A stretch of DNA of 45,276 nucleotides from an uncultured Candidatus Woesearchaeota archaeon (GCA_903891505.1 CAITEO010000002.1:1-45276), one strand, 5' to 3'. Shown: positions 24,538-34,947, counted from the first letter of the stretch. Program-made: numbers and translations. The notes: generated by a model not told the origin, from the sequence alone.

Positions 24538-27500
24538 CTATTTTTTCTTTATTTGTTTTGTCATTGTTTTTAATTTTTCAAATACTTCATCTTCATCGTC
24601 AGACTTTTTATTTGCTTTTGAAACTTGCTCTTGGCTCGCACGTGATTTTTGCGTCGTTTGAGATTGAGAAGATGATTTTTTAATGTCTTGCAATGAAGGC
24701 TTTCGAGCCATCTCTTTTAGTTCATCAAACGCATCCTTATCTTTTTTATTCATCTCGTTTAAATCAAGATATTCTTCTTTTGATCCTGCATCCACATATT
24801 TTTTTGAAGACTGCACATTTGCTATGGGCGTTGTTGCAATTTTTGTTGCGCCAAACTGAAGGTTAGAATTCTGCATATTTATTTTTTCTGATTCGTCAAA
24901 CTGTCCCAAAACTTTTCTTCTCTCAAGCGATTTCATTTTCAAAGTTTTACTTCTATTTTGTGCTCGAAGCGCAATTTCTTCTGCAGTATAAGCTTCCTTT
25001 TCAGGTTGAAGTGATGTTAGTATAGGTATCTGTCCGAGGGTTGATGTCATTTCCTTCTCTTCTTTCACTTTTTTCTTATTTTCTTCCTCGAGAACATCCA
25101 TAACTTTAAGCACAACTCCTGCTATGAGCATCAGCGCACCGAGTATTAAAAATATTAAAGATGAGTATTTTAGTTTATGATATGTTGGTTGATCATTCGG
25201 ATCCATTGGATTTGTTCCTGCTTTGAACTCCTCTAGATTTGTGTATCCGTCTCCATCACTATCGTCGTTCGGATTTGCAATAGTTGGATTTCCGAAGTAT
25301 TTTATTTCCCACACATCTGGCAAGCCATCTCCGTCTGTATCAAGTGTAGGATCTATTTGACATATTCCCGTAGCAGGGTCGCAGTAGTTAGATTGACAAT
25401 CTATTTTTGCCGTGCATTTCTTTCCATTTATGCATTTTGCACAAGGCCCTGCACAGTCAATGTCTGTTTCAAAACCATCTTTTTTGCTATCAGTACAGTT
25501 AGCTTCAACACAGTTGCTATTCATGCAATTTAACGATACGCAATCAGAATCTATTATGCATTTTCCGCCTATGCCGCACTGTGCACATACAGGCCCGCCG
25601 CAATCTTTTCCTGTTTCCTGTCCATTCATTATATTATCATTGCAGTTAGGTATTGAACATATTCCTAATTTGCAATAATTTGATATGCAATTTCCGTCAA
25701 TAATGCATGAATTGTTCAAATCGCATTTAGGACATAATCCGCCGCAATCTACGTCTGTTTCTGTAGCATCTTTAATACCATTACTGCATGTTAGCGGATA
25801 GTTTACAACGAACTGTTTTTGATCTGTTTTATTATTATTATTATTATCAAAGACTGCTGCACAGAATATGCTTGATTCAGAGATTGTTATTGGAGTCATA
25901 ACTCCAGTGACTAATGAAAATTGGCATGTTTGGCTTGCATTAGTTTGTAAACCGTATGATATTGATTGTTGACATCCGCTTCCATAGTCAGTGCAGTTAA
26001 CTTTTATAGTCCACGAGTTTGATGATGTGCTAGATAAATTATCCTTGCTCGCAATTATATTTATTATCGGAGGGGTAAAATCGCATTCGTGTATTGATGA
26101 GTTTGATACTGTAATTGATACAGTGCTAGATTGCCCGACATTTCCTGCTTTATCTACAGCCCACACATTTAGATTGTATACTTTTCCGACGATAGAATCC
26201 CCATTTATAGTTATATATAATTGTCCGTTTGATGATGAGCCATCTCGTTCATATGTATAATTACTAGGGTTATCTTGAAGTGTCATATTGTAATAATACT
26301 CGTCTATTCCAGACACATTATCAGCGCTTTCTGCTTTTGCAGTTATCCTGCTAATCGAGCATGAATTAGCATTTGTTGTTATGTTTGGTACTGATGGAGG
26401 TATAGTATCTACTATAAAATTCTTTGAACTAAAACCTCCACTCATATACGTACAGTTTACATAAACTGTATTTCGTCCCTGCAAAACAACTTGAGGTAAT
26501 GTTCCGGAAAATCCTTGTCTGCTGCCTTCGTAAAATACTCCTTGATTTTTTGTTAATGAAAAAAATGAGGATGGATTTGATCTATTCAATGTCGCTGTGC
26601 AGCTCGCATCTCCTATTGTTGTGCTTCCATTTACAAACAATGTTGTTGTGTTAATCATTGATGCTGGCGAATAAAAATTGAACGACTGGATAAAATTAAG
26701 ACTAACATTTACTGAGTATATCTTGCTAGACCTAAGATTCGCGAGGTTATCACAAGTTATATTAAAATTGTAAACTGCAGACGTTGGTGAAGAATCAAAA
26801 AGTAATTGCTCGCTATAACTCTTTAGGAAATCGTAGAAGTCTTGAAAATTATAAGTTGGAGATCTATTAATAGCTGGAGTTGAACCTTGCGGAGGCGGAA
26901 CTTTAAAAATAGTGCACGCAGAAGCGTCATCTGTTTGTATTGTCAATGTTGTGTTTCTCCAATTGCCGTCTACAACTGGATTTGGCAACGCAGTCACACT
27001 TATCACTGGCGCAGAATTATCTACACCTACTCTTATTTCACCATAAGAATATCTGGACGGTGTAGCAGTTTCATTACATATTATGTATATCATTTCAGGA
27101 TATCCGTTGTAATCATAATACTGCCCGAAATAATTATCCATGCTAAAATTTTGGATGTAAACTCTTTTTTGGTTCGTCGTATTTGTTGTGAAACTTGCTG
27201 GTAAAGATTTATATGCATTTTCCATAGATTGATTTGGAGGTATTCCAAACTGAGAAAATCTACATTCCGTTACATTTCTTTCTGTTGCAATCTCCAAGAA
27301 GAATGGTGATTGATTGCTAAATGCAAAATCCGGCTTCTCTGTAAAGTTCACATGAATATTTTCTGGCTTGCTTACCCACATATACATGCCTGTTCCGTTT
27401 ATCTTGAATAATACTGCAACCTCAATTTGTATGTTTGGCACATTAAACGCATTTATTCTAAATATGTATAATCCGTCGGAAACATATCTTGTAGGTTGAT

Positions 27501-27843
27501 ACAACGAACTTGACAAATTCACCATATTTATTTCTGTGATAGCTGAGCTTATATTGCTCAGGTTAAATAAATCAGAGGGAATAGGGTCTCCTAGATTTCC
27601 CACTTGATATAATGTATAGTTGATAACTTGTACGCTTTCCTGAAACGTAATGTTTATGATTGGAGTTGTTGTGTTGTATACTTCGTTTTTTGTTTCTGTG
27701 CACCTTTGATGAGTAAGATCTTCATTGTATGGAATACAGTCCATTGCGGATACAAAAACAGAAGTGCATAGTACAAACACAAAGAACATGAATATTATTG
27801 ATGAGGAAAAAAGAAGACTCCCTCTACTTTTGACAAGTTTCAT
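24538..27843 (-). CDS. Giant type I surface protein with Cys repeats, calcium loops and a cytoplasmic tail
   Basis: The 1101-residue protein has a Sec signal peptide (cleavage likely after SVFVSA, residue 33). Residues about 40-670 are beta-rich Ig/cadherin-like modules (SPTYNFQDF, DNVSGIDEYYYN, YNLNVWAVDKAGN). Residues about 680-830 hold three Cys repeats of the type NGIKDATETDVDCGGLCPKC. At about 834-885 there are thrombospondin type 3-like calcium loops (DTDGDGLPDVWEIKYFG, DSDGDGYTNLEEF). A membrane helix (about 891-912) leads to a charged cytoplasmic tail of 190 residues. It spans the membrane and could link the outside apparatus to the cytoplasm. GAGGG precedes the ATG. It is one of two members of the block without a prepilin-type site. 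Confidence 0.87.
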   Translation of the reverse strand: MKLVKSRGSLLFSSSIIFMFFVFVLCTSVFVSAMDCIPYNEDLTHQRCTETKNEVYNTTTPIINITFQESVQVINYTLYQVGNLGDPIPSDLFNLSNISSAITEINMVNLSSSLYQPTRYVSDGLYIFRINAFNVPNIQIEVAVLFKINGTGMYMWVSKPENIHVNFTEKPDFAFSNQSPFFLEIATERNVTECRFSQFGIPPNQSMENAYKSLPASFTTNTTNQKRVYIQNFSMDNYFGQYYDYNGYPEMIYIICNETATPSRYSYGEIRVGVDNSAPVISVTALPNPVVDGNWRNTTLTIQTDDASACTIFKVPPPQGSTPAINRSPTYNFQDFYDFLKSYSEQLLFDSSPTSAVYNFNITCDNLANLRSSKIYSVNVSLNFIQSFNFYSPASMINTTTLFVNGSTTIGDASCTATLNRSNPSSFFSLTKNQGVFYEGSRQGFSGTLPQVVLQGRNTVYVNCTYMSGGFSSKNFIVDTIPPSVPNITTNANSCSISRITAKAESADNVSGIDEYYYNMTLQDNPSNYTYERDGSSSNGQLYITINGDSIVGKVYNLNVWAVDKAGNVGQSSTVSITVSNSSIHECDFTPPIINIIASKDNLSSTSSNSWTIKVNCTDYGSGCQQSISYGLQTNASQTCQFSLVTGVMTPITISESSIFCAAVFDNNNNNKTDQKQFVVNYPLTCSNGIKDATETDVDCGGLCPKCDLNNSCIIDGNCISNYCKLGICSIPNCNDNIMNGQETGKDCGGPVCAQCGIGGKCIIDSDCVSLNCMNSNCVEANCTDSKKDGFETDIDCAGPCAKCINGKKCTAKIDCQSNYCDPATGICQIDPTLDTDGDGLPDVWEIKYFGNPTIANPNDDSDGDGYTNLEEFKAGTNPMDPNDQPTYHKLKYSSLIFLILGALMLIAGVVLKVMDVLEEENKKKVKEEKEMTSTLGQIPILTSLQPEKEAYTAEEIALRAQNRSKTLKMKSLERRKVLGQFDESEKINMQNSNLQFGATKIATTPIANVQSSKKYVDAGSKEEYLDLNEMNKKDKDAFDELKEMARKPSLQDIKKSSSQSQTTQKSRASQEQVSKANKKSDDEDEVFEKLKTMTKQIKKK

Positions 27844-27870
27844 TCAATCCCTCATTTAATCCTCTTTTTT

Positions 27871-30800
27871 TTAAGTACAACGTCCTGTTATTGGATCGCA
27901 GATTGTAACTTCTGGCTGCGAGAAGTTCAAATTTCTTATGTTCAGTAATTTCTGTTGACTACCTATGTTACTTGGAACTCCTTTGTCTCCGACTGTGATG
28001 TTTAAATAAACCTTAACGTAAATATTTGGTGCGTCGTAGACTTTTTCATCGCCATCTGCCACTGTTTCAATAGGAAGCAACTGTACAATATCTCCTGTGC
28101 TTACGTTCCTGTAATACTCTGTGACATTCATGCTATTCTTGCAACCAAATGAATAATTCCTCGAACCAGTCTCAAGATTTGAAGAGTAGTCGCTGCAAAC
28201 GAACTTTATGTTAACAGACGCAGTTGCAATTGAACTATTATACACATCGCCTGTTGCGACATCGTAAAGTGTTACTGTTGGTGCGGTTTCGTCAATAGCA
28301 TAGTAAATTATATCTCCTCCATTCCCAATATACCAAACTGGAGTTGAACCTGCAGTTGCGTTGAAATTGCATGCAGAATAGAAGAACCTCATCATCTGTA
28401 CCGTTTCATTTATTGTCGCGCTGTGTTTTATTCCGTTAGAAGAATCATTATATTTAGTCCAAATAGTGCTATCAGGAACTATAGTAATAGGCGCTATTAT
28501 TGCATTATGATTTGTAGTATAATAACATGCCGCTGATGCGTTTGTCTCTAAAGATATATTCACATTTCCTTTCCTGAATGTTTCTCCTCGAGGTTTTGGA
28601 TTGTGTATTGATTTATCTGCATCTATTTCTACGTATGTGTTGTTTGTGAAACTCTGCAGGTGATCATCAGTACAAACAGTATGGATGTTGTATTCTCCGT
28701 CTGGAAGATAATTATAATTCCAAATTAAATTTGGCGTGCTCTTTGTTGCATCCTCGATAAAACTCAAAGTTGAATCATGTATGTTTGTCAAGTTCACTCT
28801 GCAAATTATTGTTTTTGCAGGATCATAAATTATATTTACTGTAAGATTTGTCAGGTACATATCCGCTCCTCCATCATATGCTGATGAAAGAGTGTAATTT
28901 ACTAATATGCTTGAAAGGTCAGGTAATAAAGTAAAGTCGATATGCTTGAGAACTTCTAGATTCATCGCAATATCTTTGGAGTAATAGTACAATCTATATT
29001 TTCCTGCAATTTTGCCAACTATAGATGTCTTAAACTGTGTTAATGTGTCTGTTTCTTTAGGATAAACAAATGCGTATGTATTCTCTGGTGGTGCTAAATT
29101 TGCTGGCGCATTCAAGCGGGCATCGTCTCCTAAATCATCTTTTCCACCCATAGTTACATATGTATTCACAACTTGCTCTGATGTTTCTGGCGCGAGTAGT
29201 TCTAGCTCTGCAACTGAATAAGATTCGCCATCTTTAACGACTTGGTCATTAAAACGCAATGTTGTATTAGGATTTTCAAAGTCAAGACAATATTGCATCT
29301 TATCTTGCTTATCGCTACAGGAATCACCCGGCACTGATTTGACTGCCTCTGAAAGTGGAGTGAAATCAGCATTTCTTATGCATCTTTGTTTCTCGTCGAG
29401 CCAGACGCATTTGCCTCTTTTCAATGTATCGTTGCTCAGAGTTATTATTGAATTATCAAGTCCTACTCTCACTAAATTAGTATTATCATATGTTACATTC
29501 TCAGTAAAATTCATATTGCCAACGCATTGATTTTTTGAATCGTATGTTTCACAAGCTACATCTCGTTGATTAATGCATGATGAATTATCAAATTTAACAT
29601 GGTTATAATTTATGATGGAATTATAGAAACAAGTGCTCTGTCCTGACGAATTCTGACCGAACAAATTACATAATGATTCAGGACAGTAATCGCCTAGTAT
29701 GTGTAAATCATTGCACTTTGAGCATTCTTGAAGATCAGGATTTTTAGGAATACAAACACCGATGCCTAATTCGTCATTGTTTGAAAGATTCATCCATTCG
29801 CAATCATTTGCTGCGAGCGTGTCGCATGGGTTGCTCTCACAAGAAGTCTTCGTGCGATAATCATAGCATGTTTGTATTTCTGTGCATGCGTGGTATTTTC
29901 CTATAATTGAACCAATAGTATCTGTGTTGTTCTTCGCGAAATCATCCGCAAAACATTCTCCTCCTTTGTACTCAGTATCAACACCAGCGAGTGCATCTGC
30001 GCAAAATTGATAAGGTGAAATATATCCTGGAAGAGAATCCAGTTCATAATTTATGTACGGCATCACGCCGAATGGACCGCTGCACACAGCACATATATCA
30101 CATTTTTCGCTGTTTGTCGTCTTATCATCGCAGCGTGCATCTCCTCCTAAAACAGTTGGTGCAATGCAACCGCAATCACATGGATTAGTAGTTGTAATTT
30201 TTCCATCAATACATTCAGTAAGATTATTACCTACGCAAATTTTTCCATTTCCTTTCATATCGCCTATTCCTATGCACTTATCATCCCAAATCGTGGCGCA
30301 GGCTAACTTATCTGGGCCTATTTTTAATAATTGATTTAATGGATCAGTAATTGATACAGAAATATTATAGCAGTAAGCTGTCTTTCCCGTATTATCTAAG
30401 CTACCAGTAAAATCTGACCATGTGAATGTTGCACCAGAAACTTTTTGTGGTATACGTCTTGGACTTGTGGATGCTTTGCATTTTGTTGGATGTATTGGAT
30501 CGTCTGCCACACATCTGAAGATATCTATCGTGCTTACTTGACAAGGTGTAGGTAATTGCCAATCGAGTTGTATTCCTTTTCCAAATCCATTTCCGAGTGG
30601 TTGAGGATAATCAAATATTCCTTTCGCTGTTAGATTAACTTTTGAATTATTGTCGCAAACTGGAGCACAAAGCGATGTAGTGGCACACACTGAGTTGTTA
30701 CAAGTACAGAACATTTGATTTGTACATCCTGATAAGTCAGTAGGGCATTTTAAACAATTCGCAGCATACTTACATTCATTAGTGCATGTAACTGTTCCAA

Positions 30801-31662
30801 CAAAATTCTGATTAGGAAAATAATAATCACAAGTTCTAGCTAAAGGCAAAATTATTGGTTCGCATTCTTCAGGACTTTCCAATTTTCCGTCACCGCATGA
30901 CGTTGCACCGACGCAAGGAGTGTAATTAAGAGGTATATTATTTAGCGTTGGAGGATTACAATTTCCTGAATCGGTTACTGTTCTATTTCCACAAATCCCG
31001 CTTGTATCCTGCCAAGGCCCGACGTTCCATTTTGTGATGCAGTTTTGACTTGGAGAATTACATGGAAGAGTTAAATTAAGTTCATATGGACCTATTGAAC
31101 TTGTTGTTAAAATAGAATTTTGTACAGTGCAAGAGGGTGTTCCTGATGCTGTCGCATTTACTAAGTAATTAGTATTTTTATTTACCATCAAGCTATAATA
31201 TCCTTGATTGTTTGTTGATAAAATTGAATAAACTCCTACACCTGCATTTATATCATGTATATTTACATTTGCAGACGATGCAGGAATTCCATCGTGATAA
31301 AAAACGTAGCCCTCAAGTTTAACATTCCCCTTGCAAAAGTTTTGGCAATCTGGATCAGACTTATATTCATTGGAATAATTGCCGTTAGACAACATACACG
31401 CACCTTGCGTGGATAAACCACAACTCCCTAAAAGAACACAACAAACTGTACTGCAATTATCAATATCAGAGCAATCTCTACCAGGGTAAAATACGCCGAT
31501 TGAAGAACAACTAGATGTTTCAGTCATGATACAAGTTCCTGATGAGTTAGTAACACAGCAACCAGTTTGAGGTCTTGTTGCAGAAACAATTGCTGGTAAG
31601 AATAAGAGCAGTAACCCTAGAACTAAAACAAAAACTCCAAGTTTAGCGTCGTATCTCATCAT
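27871..31662 (-). CDS. Giant secreted Cys-rich protein with carboxypeptidase-regulatory-like domain
   Basis: The 1263-residue protein has a Sec signal peptide (hydrophobic core to about 26, cleavage after AIVSA). The first 90 residues are Cys-rich with CC pairs (GCCVTNSSGTC, CSTVCCVLLGSC). Residues about 112-190 match a carboxypeptidase regulatory-like (CarboxypepD_reg) beta sandwich: VKLEGYVFYHDGIPASSANV, TNNQGYYSLMVNKNTNYLV. A long Cys-rich middle (about 200-720) with repeated C-x2-C elements follows, then Ig-like domains to the end (PDGEYNIHTVCTD, DETAPTVTLYDVATGDV). No membrane helix was seen at the C-terminus, so it is secreted or held by partners. GAGGAG precedes the ATG pair at 31662/31659. 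Confidence 0.86.
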   Translation of the reverse strand: MMRYDAKLGVFVLVLGLLLLFLPAIVSATRPQTGCCVTNSSGTCIMTETSSCSSIGVFYPGRDCSDIDNCSTVCCVLLGSCGLSTQGACMLSNGNYSNEYKSDPDCQNFCKGNVKLEGYVFYHDGIPASSANVNIHDINAGVGVYSILSTNNQGYYSLMVNKNTNYLVNATASGTPSCTVQNSILTTSSIGPYELNLTLPCNSPSQNCITKWNVGPWQDTSGICGNRTVTDSGNCNPPTLNNIPLNYTPCVGATSCGDGKLESPEECEPIILPLARTCDYYFPNQNFVGTVTCTNECKYAANCLKCPTDLSGCTNQMFCTCNNSVCATTSLCAPVCDNNSKVNLTAKGIFDYPQPLGNGFGKGIQLDWQLPTPCQVSTIDIFRCVADDPIHPTKCKASTSPRRIPQKVSGATFTWSDFTGSLDNTGKTAYCYNISVSITDPLNQLLKIGPDKLACATIWDDKCIGIGDMKGNGKICVGNNLTECIDGKITTTNPCDCGCIAPTVLGGDARCDDKTTNSEKCDICAVCSGPFGVMPYINYELDSLPGYISPYQFCADALAGVDTEYKGGECFADDFAKNNTDTIGSIIGKYHACTEIQTCYDYRTKTSCESNPCDTLAANDCEWMNLSNNDELGIGVCIPKNPDLQECSKCNDLHILGDYCPESLCNLFGQNSSGQSTCFYNSIINYNHVKFDNSSCINQRDVACETYDSKNQCVGNMNFTENVTYDNTNLVRVGLDNSIITLSNDTLKRGKCVWLDEKQRCIRNADFTPLSEAVKSVPGDSCSDKQDKMQYCLDFENPNTTLRFNDQVVKDGESYSVAELELLAPETSEQVVNTYVTMGGKDDLGDDARLNAPANLAPPENTYAFVYPKETDTLTQFKTSIVGKIAGKYRLYYYSKDIAMNLEVLKHIDFTLLPDLSSILVNYTLSSAYDGGADMYLTNLTVNIIYDPAKTIICRVNLTNIHDSTLSFIEDATKSTPNLIWNYNYLPDGEYNIHTVCTDDHLQSFTNNTYVEIDADKSIHNPKPRGETFRKGNVNISLETNASAACYYTTNHNAIIAPITIVPDSTIWTKYNDSSNGIKHSATINETVQMMRFFYSACNFNATAGSTPVWYIGNGGDIIYYAIDETAPTVTLYDVATGDVYNSSIATASVNIKFVCSDYSSNLETGSRNYSFGCKNSMNVTEYYRNVSTGDIVQLLPIETVADGDEKVYDAPNIYVKVYLNITVGDKGVPSNIGSQQKLLNIRNLNFSQPEVTICDPITGRCT

Positions 31663-31694
31663 CCCTCTCCTCTCGAATAAATCTGATATGCTAG

Positions 31695-31702
31695 TTTATA
31701 AA
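31695..31702 (-). promoter_or_regulatory. TATA box upstream of the 31662 gene
   Basis: TTTATAAA predicts RNA from about 31672, ten bases before the ATG and just retaining the GAGGAG Shine-Dalgarno sequence. The gene may therefore also be read from its own promoter. Confidence 0.45.
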
Positions 31703-31730
31703 TGTTTCTTTGAAAAAGATTGAAATTAAC

Positions 31731-34700
31731 TTACGTCCATCCTGAGCTTGGATTGCATGAAAGACCTGTAACATTCGCCCTGCAATCTTTGTTAAAATTA
31801 CAAATACCTGCGGATGTACATAATGGAGATGGTGGTATTTGTGATGGCCAATAAATACAGCAAGTTTTGCCTGCTTGCGCACCAGTACCTGGAAAAGTCT
31901 CTCCTTTAACACATTTATCTCCCTGCAAAGCTCCTCCTCCATTCGCATCGCAATGCGATATTCTACAATACTCACCAGATAAACACCCAACAGTTCCTTG
32001 ATAATTATTTGACGGAGGAGTACAATATATTTGATTTGATGATCCGAACGAACACATATTACTTAAAGTTGGATTTAAGTTACAATTTGATTTACACATT
32101 GTGCTTCCAACAGCCCATTCAAATGAGTATGCTGCGTCGCATTGTGCCGCACCACATGCAGATTTACTACACAAGCAATTCCATGCTCCTGCACATACAC
32201 CGCTACCATCACATGTTCCTTGGCAATAAGCTTTTCCTGTGCTTGCACCATACCCTCCAACGCCTGGCGTGGAACAAGTACGAGCAGTATTGCATATTCC
32301 TGTTCCTGTTGATGGGTTGAACGTTTTCTCAAATGTTGTTCCAAATCCGTACTTTGTACAGCCAGCAGGCGCTATATTTGTTATCTGATCCGGTCCCGTG
32401 CATGCTTCGTTTAAAGTTCCTTTCGCCGTGCAAGGCCACAACACTGTATATGTTGCGAACATTGGTCCAGCACAAATATTTCCTCTATTTCCATCACAAT
32501 TTCTGTCAAACGTTAGATTATAGACGTCGTTATATTTTCCACCTGTTGGAAAAACACCTGGAGGTGGAGATTGAGTTAAAGAGAATGTGTATTGATAATT
32601 CGCAAGCTCGCTAATTTTTGTAAGAGTTGGATTTGTTGATTGTGTTCTTAATTTTTCAAGTTCTCCGTACAAGCTCGTCATGTAACAGATGTCGAATGTT
32701 GTTTTACGTTTAAACACAGTGGCTTGATCCAAAAGCGATCCTGTTGTTCCCGTGCAACAAGTGTGATTTGCAGTGAATGGATCTGTAGTTACTGCGTTGT
32801 ATGGATATATTAGAGTAGTATTATGATGCGGTACACATTCTGTAACGTTCACTCCGACTCCGACAGGCACTGAATAAACAGGTTGATTTGTTAGAGGAAT
32901 ATTGGATTCCACGACGAGTGTTACGTTGTGTATGCCAACATTTGAAAGATTGAGTGGTTTTATTTTTTGTATAAGTATATTTTTGTCTGTGATAATTGTT
33001 GAAAATTCTGTTGGGATTGTTATCAGTGGATTACTTGATTTATTATAGAATACTGACTGCCAATCAGGAATAGCTGCGTTCCACCAGAATATTGTCCAGA
33101 TGTAATTAGTTATGCTGCCTCCCATTATAATTGAACCTCTGCTCGCAGAACCATCTAGTGGAAGCATATCTTCTACGCTCGCAATATTTTCAGGGATGTC
33201 GTTGTATATTTTTATTTTTGAAATGTTTGCAACAGGCAAATCAAACACGAGTATCTTTACTACCTGATAATCGAACAGCCCTGACTCGTCTTTTACTGTC
33301 AGAGTTACATTGTGTGGTCCGTAATCAGAAACATTAGTTGTGTAATTAGCCATTCTGTGTGTTTGTAAAAACATGCCTGAATTTGACCAGTTGTGAGGTG
33401 CTAAAGCAGGAGACATAACTATTTGTTTGCAAAGTATGTTCTGACCTGTATTTCCATTTATGCTTGGCAGCGTGCAATTATCATCGTAGTCTTCTTTCCA
33501 TCCATTGTATATATACCAAACGTTCTGATCGTCAGGATCGTAGCCCCAAGGATCGATGACTATTGTTTGGTTGTTTGAAGCTATAATATCATAATAATTT
33601 GGCGCGTCAGTCTGATGAATAAAATCTAGGGCAGGTATTCTGTTCTTGAGCGCAGTTATGTATGTTAGTGATCTGTTGCCAATCAACGACGCGTTGTCTT
33701 TTACAATAAGAAGATGGTCATACTTGTATTGGCATAGTGGCCATGTGCACGTAGAATCATTCTCAAATCCTACTACTTGAACACTCATGTGCTCCGGGTC
33801 GTAATAATCAGATATTTCTCCTCCTAATTCAAGATGATTTGCGTAACTCGCATAATCTTTTGACAGATTAAACAAAAAGTCTTTGCTGTCTGCTTTGAGC
33901 AAAGCCATGACATAGTTGTGCATTCTCACAATTCTTAGTTTTGAATCATACTTGAATAAGTGCTTCACGAGTACTGGCTGCTTGTTTTTTATACTGACAG
34001 TAAAATTGTAAATAGACTCCACAGAGATTCCCTCTGTTGTTAGTATAACTTTAGTTACTGGATCATTTAATATTGTTATATTATCTCCTTGTGCATTCTC
34101 AAATATTGAAAAATCTACACAATTCTTTAATCGTTTAGATATCTGGCTTTGAAGAAGATATTCTACTGATTGATTTTTTGCATTTGCACTTATCACATTC
34201 ATCATGTTGTTGTTTGGAATGCATGGGCTGAACATTAGGCTAGTAGAACCAGGCGTTCCTATGGGCTTCGTATTTTCACTTCCCATGTAACAGAGTCTTG
34301 ACATGTTGTTGTAGCCCGCAAATCCTGAAAGTCTATATCCCTCGTTAAAATTTAGTAAACATGAGCCCGTATTTTCATATAATGGATAGAGTTCTGATAT
34401 GTATTGGTTTGATTTGTTCGGGTATTCTGGAACATTAAGATTAACGATGTTACAATAACTATTGTTAAGCACAGAATATGAAACGTTAAAACGCAGCGTT
34501 CTTACACTTCCATTTGTACTTGTAAAATTTAAACTGTAAGGTATGTAAATTGTACCGATTGTATTTGGGCGTGATATGTTATTTGGACCGCCCTGATATG
34601 TGTAAAATGTTCCTCCTTGCAAAGAAAGATCATCTATTGAAGATGTAACTGCTGCATCCATGCAAGTGTAAACATAGTAGTTGATTGATTCTGAAGCTAA

Positions 34701-34892
34701 ATAATTATTAACTGCATTCGAGGCGTCCTGCTGGAGTTTAATTTTTGTAATAGTTGATATTCCGCTCATTGCGATAATTACGACCACTAGAATTACTATT
34801 CCTAGAATTACGAAGACAGTAACTTGCCCTTTAGGAGTTACTTTGCACTTCATCTTTCTATTTTTTCTCAATTTTTTGGCGCCAATAGACAT
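31731..34892 (-). CDS. Giant pilin-like surface protein with Ig/PKD-like domains
   Basis: The 1053-residue protein has a basic 22-residue leader with PKGQVTV (site KG, 21-22) and a hydrophobic helix (about 24-43), i.e. a pilin-type N-terminus on a very large protein. After about 400 residues without a recognised fold come beta-sandwich, PKD-like stretches (DYGPHNVTLTVKDESG, NVGIHNVTLVVESNIP, PLDGSASRGS). The last 200 residues are Cys-rich (CNTARTCSTPGVGG, CLCSKSACGAAQC). Many N-x-S/T sequons suggest glycosylation. It is first in the block, with a TATA box and a GGGAAGGG leader. It could be the tip or adhesin subunit (inference). Confidence 0.85.
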   Translation of the reverse strand: MSIGAKKLRKNRKMKCKVTPKGQVTVFVILGIVILVVVIIAMSGISTITKIKLQQDASNAVNNYLASESINYYVYTCMDAAVTSSIDDLSLQGGTFYTYQGGPNNISRPNTIGTIYIPYSLNFTSTNGSVRTLRFNVSYSVLNNSYCNIVNLNVPEYPNKSNQYISELYPLYENTGSCLLNFNEGYRLSGFAGYNNMSRLCYMGSENTKPIGTPGSTSLMFSPCIPNNNMMNVISANAKNQSVEYLLQSQISKRLKNCVDFSIFENAQGDNITILNDPVTKVILTTEGISVESIYNFTVSIKNKQPVLVKHLFKYDSKLRIVRMHNYVMALLKADSKDFLFNLSKDYASYANHLELGGEISDYYDPEHMSVQVVGFENDSTCTWPLCQYKYDHLLIVKDNASLIGNRSLTYITALKNRIPALDFIHQTDAPNYYDIIASNNQTIVIDPWGYDPDDQNVWYIYNGWKEDYDDNCTLPSINGNTGQNILCKQIVMSPALAPHNWSNSGMFLQTHRMANYTTNVSDYGPHNVTLTVKDESGLFDYQVVKILVFDLPVANISKIKIYNDIPENIASVEDMLPLDGSASRGSIIMGGSITNYIWTIFWWNAAIPDWQSVFYNKSSNPLITIPTEFSTIITDKNILIQKIKPLNLSNVGIHNVTLVVESNIPLTNQPVYSVPVGVGVNVTECVPHHNTTLIYPYNAVTTDPFTANHTCCTGTTGSLLDQATVFKRKTTFDICYMTSLYGELEKLRTQSTNPTLTKISELANYQYTFSLTQSPPPGVFPTGGKYNDVYNLTFDRNCDGNRGNICAGPMFATYTVLWPCTAKGTLNEACTGPDQITNIAPAGCTKYGFGTTFEKTFNPSTGTGICNTARTCSTPGVGGYGASTGKAYCQGTCDGSGVCAGAWNCLCSKSACGAAQCDAAYSFEWAVGSTMCKSNCNLNPTLSNMCSFGSSNQIYCTPPSNNYQGTVGCLSGEYCRISHCDANGGGALQGDKCVKGETFPGTGAQAGKTCCIYWPSQIPPSPLCTSAGICNFNKDCRANVTGLSCNPSSGWT

Positions 34893-34947
34893 TCCTAACC
34901 CTTCCCTCTTTTGATTCTCCCGTTTAACAGGAACTGCGCGTTGCAGT

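Noticed and set aside
31691..31990. A minus-strand frame of 99 codons overlapping the end of the 31731 gene
   Set aside because: It is an alternative frame of the Cys-rich C-terminus of that gene, with no ribosome site, signal or domain.
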